64,000 nt of DNA from Allacma fusca (lineage: Eukaryota; Arthropoda; Collembola; Symphypleona; Sminthuridae), in assembly GCA_947179485.1 (NCBI GenBank), contig OX359247.1:43430631-43494630 (forward strand), given 5' to 3'. Both the position numbers and the translations under genes were made by a program. This document shows positions 27,023-38,898 of the stretch, in pieces. How positions within the stretch are numbered: position 1 is the stretch's first letter; the number at the start of each line of letters is the position of its first letter. Below the pieces are notes generated by a model. The model did no database searches. It worked only from the letters and a program-made list of their open reading frames with translations, and had not been told where the DNA came from.

Positions 27023-30000
27023 TTTCCAGCGAATACGTAATGATAGCAGTTTGCAATTCATGATTATGATAATTTATTCTTATGAAAGTAAACATAATTC
27101 TGGTTTTAATCATAATTCTAGGTTATTTACAACTATATGCAAAAAAAAAAGCAAAGCAACTTTTATTGTCCTTCAGTTCGTTGACAATAACAATCTTACG
27201 TTCAGTTTTTATATTGCATGTTAATATGGAGGGACGAAGACCGTTTAATCTTAACCTACTTTGTTTAAACTATGGAGGAAACAATAATAAATAATAAATA
27301 TGAGCAAGGTAACATAGAAGATTATATCCCACGACGATCTGAGGGGGGAGTGTCTACTAGCTATGACAGGGCCTTACCTGCTCCGATTTATGTATGCGCC
27401 ATATGCATAATGAAATAATTACGCTGTAACCATGTGATTACACAACCATATTTAAATGCATTGTATTTATAGTACGACGTAGTTGCAATAATTAGAAAGA
27501 AGAATTTCTCCTTCCTGGGATTTTTCAAGACTTTTGTGTGTCCGTTGCCATATTTGAACCATTTTTATGTAGCGTTGAGATTATCTTATTTTTCCTTCAA
27601 AAAATCTGAAACATGTTGTACTTGTTCAGTTTCACATGTTTAAATTTGCCTTCACCTTGATTACTACATCAAGCTCATGATTATATTCTTATCTTAGTTC
27701 TTAGACCATCTTACCAGGATAGATTCTACTCAATGCTCAGCCATTTCGTACTTATTTCACGTACCGGTCGGAGCCTGGTTCAAAGTTTTTGATCCCCGTG
27801 CCCGCTCTCATGAGAAGTATCCGTGAACACTGGAAGTATGCCAAAATGTATGTACGTTTAATGGGTTTTATGTATATATTAACACCTAAATAATTAATTC
27901 TCAATGATTTCAATTTTTAATGAATTTAAAAGCATATTCAGTTTTTGCAATATATTTGGTATTACCGAATACTGTATAAAGCATGTCCGGGGAGGGGTTT
28001 GAAGATTTTGTTATTCGAAACCGAAGTTTTTATACTTTGATTTACATCAAGTATTCCGTTGATTAACTGAAGATTGAAAAAATGCTGCACCAACCGTTTG
28101 CCGAACATTTTTCAGACCTTTGTTGTATGTAGAATACTTTTCATTTTAAGGTGGTTTAATTTGCATAAATTATTTCATTCAAATTTTACAATAACTTTTC
28201 AAATCAACAGCTGATATTTCCCACGAATTAAATTTCGACACTATACTCGTACAGTATGTAAACACCCCGGAGTGGGATATTTGTAATTTGATAGTATAAT
28301 TTAAGTTACTTCACACATCTTAATTTATCTCACACTCTCTCATTTCAGTTTGCTAGGTAATTTTGTGAAGCATGGAAAAGAATCTTGCCCCAAATTCACA
28401 TATACTCCGAGAGGTGACTATAGGGGATGTCTTCAGCCATGACAATCTGTCCTTTTCTTTGAATGCTACTTATTTTGTAAACACTCATTTCATTTCAGTC
28501 ATTGACCATGACTTTGGAATATCTGTTGTCTTTGGAAGCTCTTGTTTTAGCCCTAAAATTTGCACCATATTACCATTTAGCCCATATTTTACTGCGAATA
28601 AACCTTGTAAAAACTATGTTAATATATTTTAAATATTTCTTTCCCTATAATTGGTGCACAGCTTATTATTGTTGCATTTAGTTAAGTTAGCAATGAGAGG
28701 CCTTTGTTGCTTGATACACCATCAGCAAGACAGATATAAGAATACCAGGCAGTAACTTATTGTATTTTAGTAACTTTGAATTCTAATAAAATTATTTGTC
28801 AATTTGTTGTCGCATTTTAAGATGCAGAGAATAGAATACAGGTACAAAACTCCAACCAAATACTTTTTGATCTAATAAAAAAATATTATTTTCATATTAC
28901 TACAACCGTGATCCAAATAATATTGTAGCTTAAACATTAAATCCAAGCTTATGAAGAAACACTCTTAAGTAGCTCGAAAAGAAGTTACAAATATTTGATC
29001 GGGAAAATTTGCAAACTTTTATTTTATTCTTATTTTTCTTTATTTTTGTAAAATTTATCTTTAAAAAGCGACCTAGCCATTCTGTCCAATTGGAGAAATT
29101 CAAAAATATTTAAATCGTGTATTACAGATTGCTTGGAAATGACATGCTTAAATTAGTTTCAAATATTGGAATAAAAACTGGAAGTAATGCACATACATAA
29201 AACCATTATAAATATCTCCTTGAAACCATTTTTTGACTTCGAATCAAATTTTAATGGCTTTAAAAAATATCTACTGGGGTTCAAAATTTCCATAAGCGGA
29301 TTTTAGGGACATGTGTAGAAGTCTAGAGAGTGGTTGAGAGTTGTTTGAGAGTTTGAGTTGGTCTCGGTGGTTGAGAGCTCATTCAAAATCTATTTAATTG
29401 CTATTAAAAATAATCGTCTCTTAATTTTGACAACAGCTAGCGAATAGTCAATATTTTGACAGTATTCAAAAATATCGACTTCATTTATCTACCATTTTAT
29501 TTTAAATTAATTTAAAATGGGGGCAAACTAAAACCTTATTCCCAATAATCCGCAACAAAAGGAACCATGCGGCAAAATTTGAGCTCTACTGGGAACACGG
29601 TAGTGGGACTGGAAGGTCCCGGGTACAACAGCATTGTCCCTGTAAATATTTGGGATTGATACAACAAAACTGTTTCCACACAAGATTGGGACAGGGTCAA
29701 CAAAATTGTCCCACGATACATGCCAAACGACAACACATCTAAATCCACTGTGGGATTGTGGTCCTCCGTCATTCCTGTAATCTTATGAATACACTTCGCT
29801 AATTACAGTATAACTACCTGAAAATGCAATACTCGTATCATTTGATGTTACTTGTTTTTTACCAGCCTCCATATGCATGAAACTGCAAACCACAAATGAC
29901 TTACTCACCACCGATATCAAATGTCAAGAAAATCTACTATTTAATATTGAAGTTGATGTTTCTTTTTAGATGTTTCTATACATAGAGAGAACAATACAAT

Positions 30001-30401
30001 TATGACTAGCAGGGACAGCAGGGACATTGTCCCTCCCAAAAAACGTCATGGAGGGACATTGTATGCTACTGTCGCCCCACTTTTCAAGAATTAAATAAGC
30101 CTTTTCCTGACCTTTTGCTGTCAAGATTGCAATAAAGAATCAATTTTTTAAAAATCCTGCGCAAATTGCTATTAGTTCTAAAAACATGAAATAATCTATT
30201 TCTTCTAAACAAAAGTGTTAACACCGTGTTGTCACATATCTTTTTCATCCTGGTATATTCTTACTTGTGGAGATCGGTTCATCTAGGTAATTACCCAAAT
30301 TAAGTAGTGAACTCGTTCATTTTTGACTATTGTTGGCCTTTTTAAATTTGGAATATTGTTTCCCACTGCTTGTGTCAAAAAATTTGATCTCCCCTTAACA
30401 G
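27023..30401. other. Intergenic, no gene recognised
   Basis: No spliced gene is supported. The part from about 29560 to 30070 is dense in GGGAC / GTCCC words in both orientations, like the inside of a cut-and-paste element, but I could not find its ends. 29320-29375 repeats GGTTGAGAG. Confidence 0.45.
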
Positions 30402-30898
30402 GTAGATTCAGACTAAAACTTTTTTTCTGGATCAAAAGTTTGAACAATTTGAAACTTTTGCTTTGAACTTTGTTCCAAATTCATGTCAGACCAAAAATCT
30501 TTTCCAAAATGTCGGACCAGGCAATTAATACCATTCCTGTATTCGGAGCATAACGAGCAATTTGGTCGGAGCAAAATATAAACTCGATAGGTTTTTGCTC
30601 GCTGATACCATTGAAAAGAATGCAACAGTATTGAAACGTCCACCAAAGAAGTTTACTTCAGGATATTAATAATTACCATTAAATATACGTTGCTGGAAGA
30701 AAAATTTACTTCAAAGAGTTCATGGCCTCAAAATTTGGTCCATTTGGTCTGGTCCAACGGATGGACCAGGGCATGTACTTCTAAACAAGTACTGTAAATC
30801 TATCGAAGAATGTTCCTGGGACCAAGATTGTGGAACTGACCAGACCAAAAATCAAAGAACAGATCGAACCATTCCTGTAGCTAGTGTAATGAATCTAC
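30402..30898. mobile_element. Possible short inverted-repeat element, GGACCA repeats
   Basis: GTAGATTCA (30402-30410) is matched by its exact complement TGAATCTAC (30890-30898). Between them the words GGACCA, TGGTCC and GGTCTG recur in both orientations (for example 30513, 30738-30775, 30818-30846). No flanking target duplication was seen, so the boundaries may be wrong. Confidence 0.35.
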
Positions 30899-31159
30899 AA
30901 TACCTCTATTTGAAATCCATAAAATTTTACTAGTGTCTAGTGTTTGTAAGAAAAGGTTTCTAATATTTGAGATTTGTGTCTTTTGTGAAAGTCTGTTCTT
31001 TTAAAACTAATTTTTAAAAAAATTAAAAGATCTATAACTTGCACGTTTATATGATTAGCTAGCGAAAAATTATGTGTACCCTTATATGTACATACATACG
31101 TTTGTATATGGTCACTAGCAAAGAAACTAAAGCTAATTAAAAAATGTTGTCCTTCCACT

Positions 31160-32160
31160 TTGTCGGACGTTCCGGAGTGCCTGCTAAAGTGTACCGGGAA
31201 AGACACAGGCAAATATGTATTTACAATACAAATCATATCATCATCAATGGAAGAAAATCTCGTTATTGACAGTTTACTATTCAGAGCTTTTTTTGTTTGC
31301 CATAAAGGTTACTTTGATGAAATCCTATATATTAAAAATGTTCTAAAACGGAATGGTTACCTATCAAACCTCATTTTGGCTTGAGTGAATAGAATCCGTC
31401 TAAAATTTAATACATGTAACCTACATAATTATAATAATTACGGACTCAACTTGAAATTGAAAAAAATAGAAGAAAGAGATGAAGAGCCCGAAGAAGACAC
31501 CAAGTGGATTCCCATTTCGTTCATCGGTAATTTATCCAATAAAATTGCCGGATTATTAAGAAAAAGTTTCAATCGAATACAACTATCTAACCCGGTAAGA
31601 AAATTAAAAGTATGCTTAACTGAATCAAGGACAAAGAAAAGAGCGAAACTCATGTCATAAATAGAATTCCATGCAAATCTTGTGACAAAATTTATTACGG
31701 TGAGACTTATCGTCTTTTACACACACGACTAATCGAACACAGGAACCATGTTCGATTGAAGAACCGTGAAAAATCAGCAGTAGCAAGCGTGAAAAAACAT
31801 TTGCAACAACGGAAAGCACCCGATCGATTAGGATAACGCCAAGTCAATTATAAAAGAACCCAATCAATTATTAAGAAAAATCAAGGAGGGTGTAATAATC
31901 CAACAATCCAACAAGAATTTGATAAACGTCAACGATGGTTTTTGATTAGACGTCACATGGTACATAGCCTTTGATTCAAAGAATTATAACTAGTTTTGAG
32001 AAAAAACTCATTCGTTATAAATTGTTTTTTTTTAAATAATATTTTTTTCCTCTATTGTGCAAATTATCTATCACTTCTTGTTATTGCCTGATGATGACAG
32101 TCTGTTAGATGTCGAAAGCTTGCATGTAATTTAGCTTGTTTAATAAAATTAACCACGTAA
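31160..32160 (+). mobile_element. Penelope-like retroelement, 3' fragment with GIY-YIG domain (broken)
   Basis: Penelope-like elements encode a reverse transcriptase followed by a linker and a GIY-YIG nuclease. Here only the C-terminal end is left. 31236-31384 reads LLFRAFFVCHKGYFDEILYI then KRNGYL, like the end of the RT region, and is closed by an in-frame TGA (31382-31384). The same frame continues 31385-31653 with an acidic stretch and WIPISFIGNLSNKIAGLLRK, typical of the PLE linker. A frameshift near 31654 moves to RIPCKSCDKIYYGET and THTRLIEHRNHV (31654-31836), the GIY-YIG core with the Arg helix. Near 32088 a GCCTGATGATGACAG..TCGAAAGCTTGCA tail resembles common PLE 3' ends. It is 5'-truncated and disrupted, hence inactive. 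Confidence 0.75.
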
Positions 32161-32865
32161 GCCAAAGATATGGAATCTATTACATACTGTTGAGGTGTGT
32201 GTGACTGATAAACAGTAAAATCCCGATGTAGTTTGATTTACTATGAAAGTTGCAGATTGCAAGTGTAATTAAGTAATTGACTTGCCCGAATACAAGAATT
32301 ACTATTCTAAAGATTAACAAGAGTATTTATTGAGATGTTAACAGTTCCGTGTCTTAATGCATTCTGTTACAAGCATTAGTCATCATTGCATCTTAACCAG
32401 ATCAATGTACTAATACATTACATAAGCTTACTATGCTACATTTCATAGTACTTGCATTACAATTATTATTATAAAAGTAATATTCAATACTTTTGCTATT
32501 GTCAAATAACTTAGAAATGACAAAAATAGCTAAATAAAATAAATTCACTTTCTTCAAATAAAATTAACAGCAGTAACAATTACCACTGCTACACAGTAGC
32601 AAAACTATGCCATTTCACTTCTCAACACATACATATTAATTTGCTTTTGACTAAAAAATGTTTACATTTAGAAGATTTTGCATCCTCACCACCGATGTAT
32701 AAATCATTAAATTCACAATGAACTACGTTCTACTAAATACTTGGAAAATGCAATGACCATTCTGAAATTATTTACATACGTTTGCAATGGTTTCGAGACA
32801 GCTAGAGTAATTTCGCAACCTTGATGTCAGCAGTTTAACGGTATCCCGAATATCAAATACTTATC

Positions 32866-33908
32866 CAGGGTTGGCCAAATGAAAATGCCCTCGGTTTTAT
32901 GCCTGCCCGCTTGAAGATGCCCTGAAAATGCCGAAAATGCCCAACTTTCAAAATGCCCGGCATTTTGGGCATTTTCGATTTTTTGTAAATGATCATTATT
33001 TACCGGTCTTGTATAAAGATTTTTTTAAATGCCAAACTACATTTAAAAATATGCATTTTACAAAATGAATTAATCTAAAGCATCTCAATTTGTAAACTGT
33101 TAGTATTCCCACATCGTTTCTTCCCCTGTGTATTGTTAATCTAATTCAACAATATCCTCAACATCAATTTGCCTTCGGACTCTTAAAAAGTCAAACTAAT
33201 TTTCGTCGTCATCTAAAATATTTTTTTCCAATTCGGGGATAACAGTGATATTTTATACACATAATAATCACGTCTAATTTGTTTTGATGAACTCGGTTCT
33301 GGCTTTGTTGAGAATGATTTGACCAACGCTGATTCTTGTGAACTTAAAGCGCTCTCTTTGGTCACATCATTGTCCAGAGCAATAATCGTTTTATTACTAA
33401 ATTTAGATAATTTCCGTTTTACCTCCACTGGGGCTTTTAAACTTTCGTGCGAGCACGCCACCTTATGGTATAATCCAACTGCTTGTTATGAATGTAATCA
33501 CACAACGTTTTATTTTTGCAAATGTCTGACTACTGAAGCTGAATATTAGCATTGAATCAAAGTATCGTGATTAAATCTCAAGTTAAAATTAAGAAAATGG
33601 AATGAGATTTAAAATAACGTAATAAAATTTTTAGTATAGTGAATCAAGACACGTGATACGCTACAATTAATGAAATTTCAGGTATGAAATTATAAAGATA
33701 TTTAAATTGGTTCAAACAAAACATGTGTCGAAATTTACCTTGCTGAAAAAATAATAGATAGTGTCCAGGCAGAAGTATTCCGAGAAATGATTGAATATGC
33801 CGAAAATGCCTGCCCTACGCGGATTATGCCGAAAATGCCAAAGATGCCGAAAATGCCATGAATTGAAAATGCCCAAAATGCCATGGCATTTTCAATTGGC
33901 CAACCCTG
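32866..33908. mobile_element. hAT-like element, AAAATGCC subterminal repeats
   Basis: A 1043-bp element is bounded by exact 8-bp duplications tacttatc (32858-32865 and 33909-33916). Its inverted ends are CAGGGTTGGCCAAATGAAAA on the left and the complement of CAGGGTTGGCCAATTGAAAA on the right. The outer ~110 bp on each side repeat GAAAATGCC / GGCATTTTC many times. The interior has an 82-codon minus frame (33213-33461) rich in S, K and E that I do not recognise. CAGGG ends plus 8-bp duplication place it in hAT; it is non-autonomous as seen. Confidence 0.87.
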
Positions 33909-34206
33909 TACTTATCTGTACGAAACGTGACAAAAATATACGAGTGCAAGTACGAATTCAAGCGACACCTATCGGCTACAGAAGACCGTTTAATGTAAAC
34001 AACAAATTAGAGTATAGACGGCGCAAGCTTTATCCGTGTGTATTCGTAATCTAGCTTAATTTTCTGATACTTGATATCGTTCATAAACAACGTGCTTCTT
34101 ATCTGTACTTTTTAATCTACTCAATCACTGTAAAAAATTTAATTGACAGGTTTTATTGGTACGTCTGAAAGGAGTGTAAAAGTTAATCAAATTATATTTG
34201 TAATGA

Positions 34207-34290
34207 GAATATTGTTGCTGAAGAGGCAAAATGGTCTGTGCTCTACAAAAACATGCGCACATAGACCATTTTTGATCTGGTGGGGCAACT
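34207..34290. repeat. Relic of the GCAAAATGG foldback family
   Basis: ATATTGTTGCTGAAGAGGCA then AAATGGTCT matches the end of the foldback element at 39871 with few changes. A degraded inverted partner (AGACCATTTTTGATC) follows about 60 bp on. No intact second end is present. Confidence 0.5.
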
Positions 34291-34506
34291 GTAGACGTGC
34301 ATCTATCACAAATCACAGGCTAGTATGTCTTATATGACATGACCCAGAAGCAGTACAAAGGACCCAAGCTGGTATGCCAAAGCTGTAGAATAAGTGGCCT
34401 ATAACTTTTCACTTCAGAAAAAAATAATTTAATGTATGTTACGAATACTTTTTTGGCAAAAAGGTTAGCAGTTGTAGCGGGGCGACCCTAGTTTTGTAGG
34501 ATTAGG

Positions 34507-35064
34507 CAGAGATGCGCAACCTTCGAAGGCTAGCCTTCCAAGAAGGCTTCCTTGAAGGCGGAAAGGTAACTTTCTTAACGTTGCAGAAGGAATGGAAGGA
34601 TGTCGATACTTTTTCCTGAAGGCTGAAGGAAGCCTTCACAAAAACTAGCAATGAAGGATTGTGAAGGAAGGGTTCCTAAATGTTAGCCCTCTAAGGCCGT
34701 GAAGGCTTCCAGGTACACGAAATATCTATAACGTGAAAGCAAAGCACATGCAACGACGTTTTGTTGCTAGCGCAACAATACAGCCAATTCGTGAACTCAC
34801 AACTGACATTGTGTGCCGCTATCTTCACTGCACTGAATCCTACTGGTGCAAAACGTTTTTAAGCGGGTTGCAGTTTAAAATTGAAGGAAGGCTATTTGTA
34901 GATGAAGGCTGAAGGCAAAAATGAGTGTATGTAATTTGGAAAGAAGGGTGAAGGAAGGCAGATTTTTTAGAAGGCTTCATTCCAGGAAATGTTGAAGGGG
35001 AAATTTTTACTGAATTTTTGCCTTCGAAGGCTTGAAGGAAGGCTATTTCCTTTGCGCATCTCTG
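34507..35064. mobile_element. hAT-like MITE, GAAGGC family copy 1
   Basis: A 558-bp element is flanked by exact 8-bp duplications ggattagg (34499-34506, 35065-35072). Terminal inverted repeat CAGAGATGCGCAA is perfect at both ends. Dense GAAGGC / GCCTTC words fill both halves. It lies in inverted orientation relative to copies 2 and 3. No coding capacity. It abuts the 3' side of the CRAL-TRIO pseudogene, so the open frame that runs from that gene into 34967 is read through from the transposon. Confidence 0.9.
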
Positions 35065-36627
35065 GGATTAGGTAATATGACATAACTATTGTGTCCCCAC
35101 AATTCTCAATTAAGTTGAGTGTCACCTGGCCATGAATCATTGTTCCACGACTATTAGAACTAAAGTTACTACAAATTAACGGGGTTTGGGGTACAACGTT
35201 ACAAATGATTTTTTCTTTATCTGGATATATGTATGTATGCAAATGGCTTCCAGTTATCGTGGTTGGAATCATGATCATGTTTGAAACTTTCAGTAAAGGC
35301 CTAAAGAGTTTCAAAAATATATCCATGAATTTTCCTCCAAGAGTCGGGAAATGATACATGCTCATTTTGCCATGGCTTTCAATACACTGACAATAAGAGC
35401 TGTAAGTTAATTTCTACATGTGTAATACCAATCATCCGAAATCTAATTCTTCTGCCCACATAAATGAGAAAGTTTATTGCAACTCCAAGATGTATTTCAT
35501 CTTTCAAGGCAACAATAGCACCTTTGAGTTTCCGCCAATTGATTGTCTGAAAATAGAAAATATATCTGTAATGCAACCCGACCTATCATCATTGTTATAA
35601 AAGCTTTGTTCCTACTGCTCATATATACATACTGAAAGATAGAGGGTGTTCCATTTCCTTTTCTCCCCCTTATCCCATTTATGGGACAGCGACATAACAT
35701 ATGTGGTTCTCCCATTTTAAAGCAAATTCCTTTCAAAATTTGTTTCATTGACCAAGGTCAAAAATTGAGCCCACAATTCTCAAGACCAAGAAACAGAGTC
35801 GAGATTTTGTAGGGTTCTCGGCATTACAAACTCTCGTGCACATGCTAATTTTCCCAGAAACCCTTTTTTAAAACTTATTTGTAGGAAATTTTATAGGCTA
35901 TATAAAATATGGGACACCCTGAACATACAATATAATGTAATTCATCTCTCGATTTAGACTTACGCTTTATCAACACACATTGTACTTCAAAGTACTACGA
36001 AGTAAAAGTATTAGTATGTGAACATCAAGTACTTGCAGAACTATCAATAAGCTTATATCAGCTAGTAGTATACGATAATAATAATAATTATTGTTATTAT
36101 AGTATAGAACTTTACAATGCAGGAATCATTGTTCATACATAATTGATAACATTTCAAACAAAGCAGCAATAATTATTATTCCTGCTTTGTAAATATCAGT
36201 TCTATAATAATTATTATTATTGCTGCTTTGTGCATTATAAATTTATAAATAAATAAGTACAAAATTGTATAAAAATTGTAAATAAGTTATTACAGGAACG
36301 TAAATACCGTCACAGCTGATATTGTCCGGTCTTGTTTTAAAATCTATGAGCTTTTGTGTAATTATATAAAATAATTATGTATTACCCTTATGCCAGTAGT
36401 TGAGATGGAATATCTCTTGAAAATCATGGTATTCTACAGTAATATCTTGAATTCGCTCGCAAAGCTAAAAAAAATTTTCAGTGCATTAAAGTAAGTCAAA
36501 TAAAAATAACATGACGACTCTTGTGTTCAGTTTAATTCACGGACTAATAATACTGAAGTTACAACACCAAATCTTGTAGTGAACGATAGCATAGACGTAC
36601 ATGTGTTTTGCCTACCTTGGTGTACAT
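35065..36627 (-). pseudogene. CRAL-TRIO / SEC14-like pseudogene (third paralog)
   Basis: Recognisable pieces on the minus strand match the two intact paralogs. 36386-36464 is exon 2 (79 nt, LCERIQDITVEYHDFQEIF..). 35429-35546 is exon 4 at exactly the family length of 118 nt (TINWRKLKGAIVALKDE..GRRIRFRMIG). Next come only 29 bp (35400-35428) ending in AG, then an exon-6-like start (LIVSVLKAMAK), so the ~240-nt exon 5 is gone. That exon shifts frame near 35366-35372 and runs directly into exon-7 sequence (GGKFMDIFLKLFRPLLKVSN) without the intron. The 44-nt exon 3 was not found. A possible first exon is 36616-36627. TTTATA at 36651-36656 may be the old TATA box. No end of the normal type (..FGG) remains. 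Non-functional. Confidence 0.72.
36070..36235. repeat. AT-rich foldback sequence
   Basis: Nested inverted repeats: CAAAGCAGCAATAAT at 36159-36173 pairs with ATTATTGCTGCTTTG at 36216-36230. GTTCTATA near 36199 pairs with TATAGAAC near 36107, flanked by AATAATTATT tracts. It lies inside the pseudogene between exons 2 and 4. It may be a small foldback transposon; ends are not defined. Confidence 0.5.
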
Positions 36628-37034
36628 AAGGGGTTATTTCTTACAATGTATTTATAAAGTCTACAATGAGGAAACACTTTGAACTACCTATTGCCTGTAT
36701 ACATATTCATATATATGTACATACTTCTTGAAAGTACTTAATTTGACCGTCTAGACCATCTTTCAATGTTTCTAGGAAAAAGTTCACTCAAGTGTTTTTC
36801 AATATCGATAAAAATTGGTGCAGAGATGTTCTCATTTGTATGGTATTTCATTATAAATGCATTCCTCTCGTTACGGAAGATTCAATAAAACATGAACGAT
36901 TTCGTCCGAAAGGCGGAGCGTTATTTTAACAAAACTACAATGTGCTGATCGTTAGCGCAATCATCAAGTATTTATATCCTTATCATCTATGTACGACAAT
37001 ATTGACATCAGGTGCCTTCAATATGGAGCTGGCG

Positions 37035-38566
37035 CAGAGATGCTCATAGGAAATGGTCTTCCTTCAAGCCTTCGAAGGCGAAAATTCAGTCAAAAATTTC
37101 CCTTCAAAATGTCTTAGAATGAGGCCTTCTAAAAAGGTTTGCCTTCCTTTACCCTTCCTTCTGAGATACGTCAATTCATTTTGGCCCTCAGCCTTCCTCT
37201 AAAAACAGCCTTTCTTCAATCTTAACCTTCGACCAGTTCTATTAATTAATTAAATAAATAAAATTTCAATTACAAATGAATTTGCCCGAAAATATAAGAC
37301 AACAAATCCTTTTGTTATCACATTATAGATTTTATGAAAGAAGTTTGGTATTCTCGTTACTATTTGATACAGTTATGATAGAAAGTCGTGCTCTGCAAGC
37401 AGAATCAATGCTCCTGCCACTGAAAAAAGTCTCCACTGAACCAGACGAAGCTGGAATAGCAAGATATTTTTTTTGCAAGTCTAGAAAGTGTAGGAAAAGA
37501 GCTGCAAAACGTTTTCCAAAACTACAGAGGACACTCGTTTTCTGCTAAAAGTGGTTCGCTTTTAATAGTGTTGCCATTTCTGAAATAAATTGTTTCCTTA
37601 GCCAGTAGATTCGGTGATAAAAACAGCTGGTTCATTCAAACAGGATTAAATCAGTCAGTGCGATTATTATTAAGGTATCGCATGCCTTTTCTTTGTAAAG
37701 CACTGCTACAACCCTGCATACAAACGCTTTGCACCAGCAGGATTCAGTGCAGTGAAGACTGCGGCCACACATTGTCAGTTGTTAGTTCACGAATTGGCAG
37801 TATGGTTGCGCTGGCAGCATATCACCTATGCATATGCTATGTTTTCAAGTAATATATATTTTGTGTACATGGAACCATGGAAGCCTTCACGGCGTTAGAG
37901 GGCTAATATTTAGGAACCCTTCATTTCCTTCACAATCCTTCATTGTTAAAGCAAAGCGTATAGTGAAATTGCTCGATTTTTATTTTCTGACTCATAAGGA
38001 TTTTGAACGGAAGTACCTACAAAGACGAAATCAACGGCAAATGAAGCGTTTCATCGTGTAGTTGGGCAAACTGACAATAGTTTTCCAATTTTCGAAATTT
38101 TGAAAATTTTGAAACTGGCGCCGACCATTGATTTGGGTACTTGAAGTAATACCAAATCATATTGTAGTTGGTTTCACTACCTTCTAGTTTTCCATTTTCT
38201 AGATTTTTCTTGAACATTGATTTCGGTACTTAAAGTAATGCCAAATCATGCTTTTTGTTGCCTTTTGTTTTGTATTTTCTAAATTTCCCGAAATTTTGAA
38301 AAGGTTCAAAACTTCTGTTGAAAATTCATTTGAGTACTTCAAGTAATACCAAATCACACGCTAGTCACGAGCGCTTCGCTTCAATCGCAATCGATTCAAC
38401 GATTGCAGTTCCGGATTTTTAGTTTTTGTGGAGGCTTCCTTCAACTTCAACCTTCAGAAAAAAGCTTTGCCATCCTTCCATTCCTTTTGCACTGTTAAGA
38501 AAGTTGCCTTTCCGCCTTGAAGGAAGTCTTCTTGGAAGGCTAGCCTTCCAAGGCTGCGCATTTTTG
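37035..38566. mobile_element. hAT-like element, GAAGGC family copy 2 (long form)
   Basis: A 1532-bp element with ends CAGAGATGC and the degraded complement TGCGCATTTTTG. It is flanked by agctggcg (37027-37034) and agctggca (38567-38574), one mismatch. It aligns with copies 1 and 3 over its outer parts and a central block (about 37725-37945, AGCAGGATTCAGTGCAGTGA then AGA). It also has two segments the short copies lack, about 37230-37725 and 37945-38420. The first holds a 90-codon plus frame (37276-37548) that I cannot assign. The second has three imperfect repeats. It may be closer to the parental element, but no transposase is recognisable. Confidence 0.82.
38075..38360. repeat. Three imperfect internal repeats in GAAGGC copy 2
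   Basis: The word GTACTTGAAGTAATACCAAA and close variants start at 38137, 38226 and 38334. Each is preceded by an AATTTTC/GAAATTTTGAA stretch, giving units of roughly 90-110 bp. Confidence 0.6.
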
Positions 38567-38898
38567 AGCTGGCATGCACTCAATTATTAGAAGAACAACA
38601 ATGTTAGTAGAACAATCCGTCAGGAGATGTCGCTAAATTTACTCTTCAAACCTGGTAAATTCTTAAAATATAGATACATAATATAGGAATTTTTGCAGTA
38701 AAAAAGAGGTGTATTTGCGTACATACAAAGATTATTACTTGTAGTTATTCCTTTGGGATAACAAGTATAAGAGATAAAATTGTCCAGTCCCTCGAGCATC
38801 CCTTATAGCGAGAGTTGGACTTTGTCAGCTTGACTTTTCCCACATGAAGTTACTAATTTGTCAACCTGCCTACATTCTTACCTACTTATAGGCTAGGC

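Noticed and set aside
26847..27224. 125-codon plus open frame
   Set aside because: Overlaps the first exon and promoter of CRAL-TRIO gene B on the other strand; best explained as a shadow.
34967..35064. Open frame continuing from the CRAL-TRIO pseudogene
   Set aside because: This part lies inside the GAAGGC hAT-like element (ends at 35064) and is not gene sequence.
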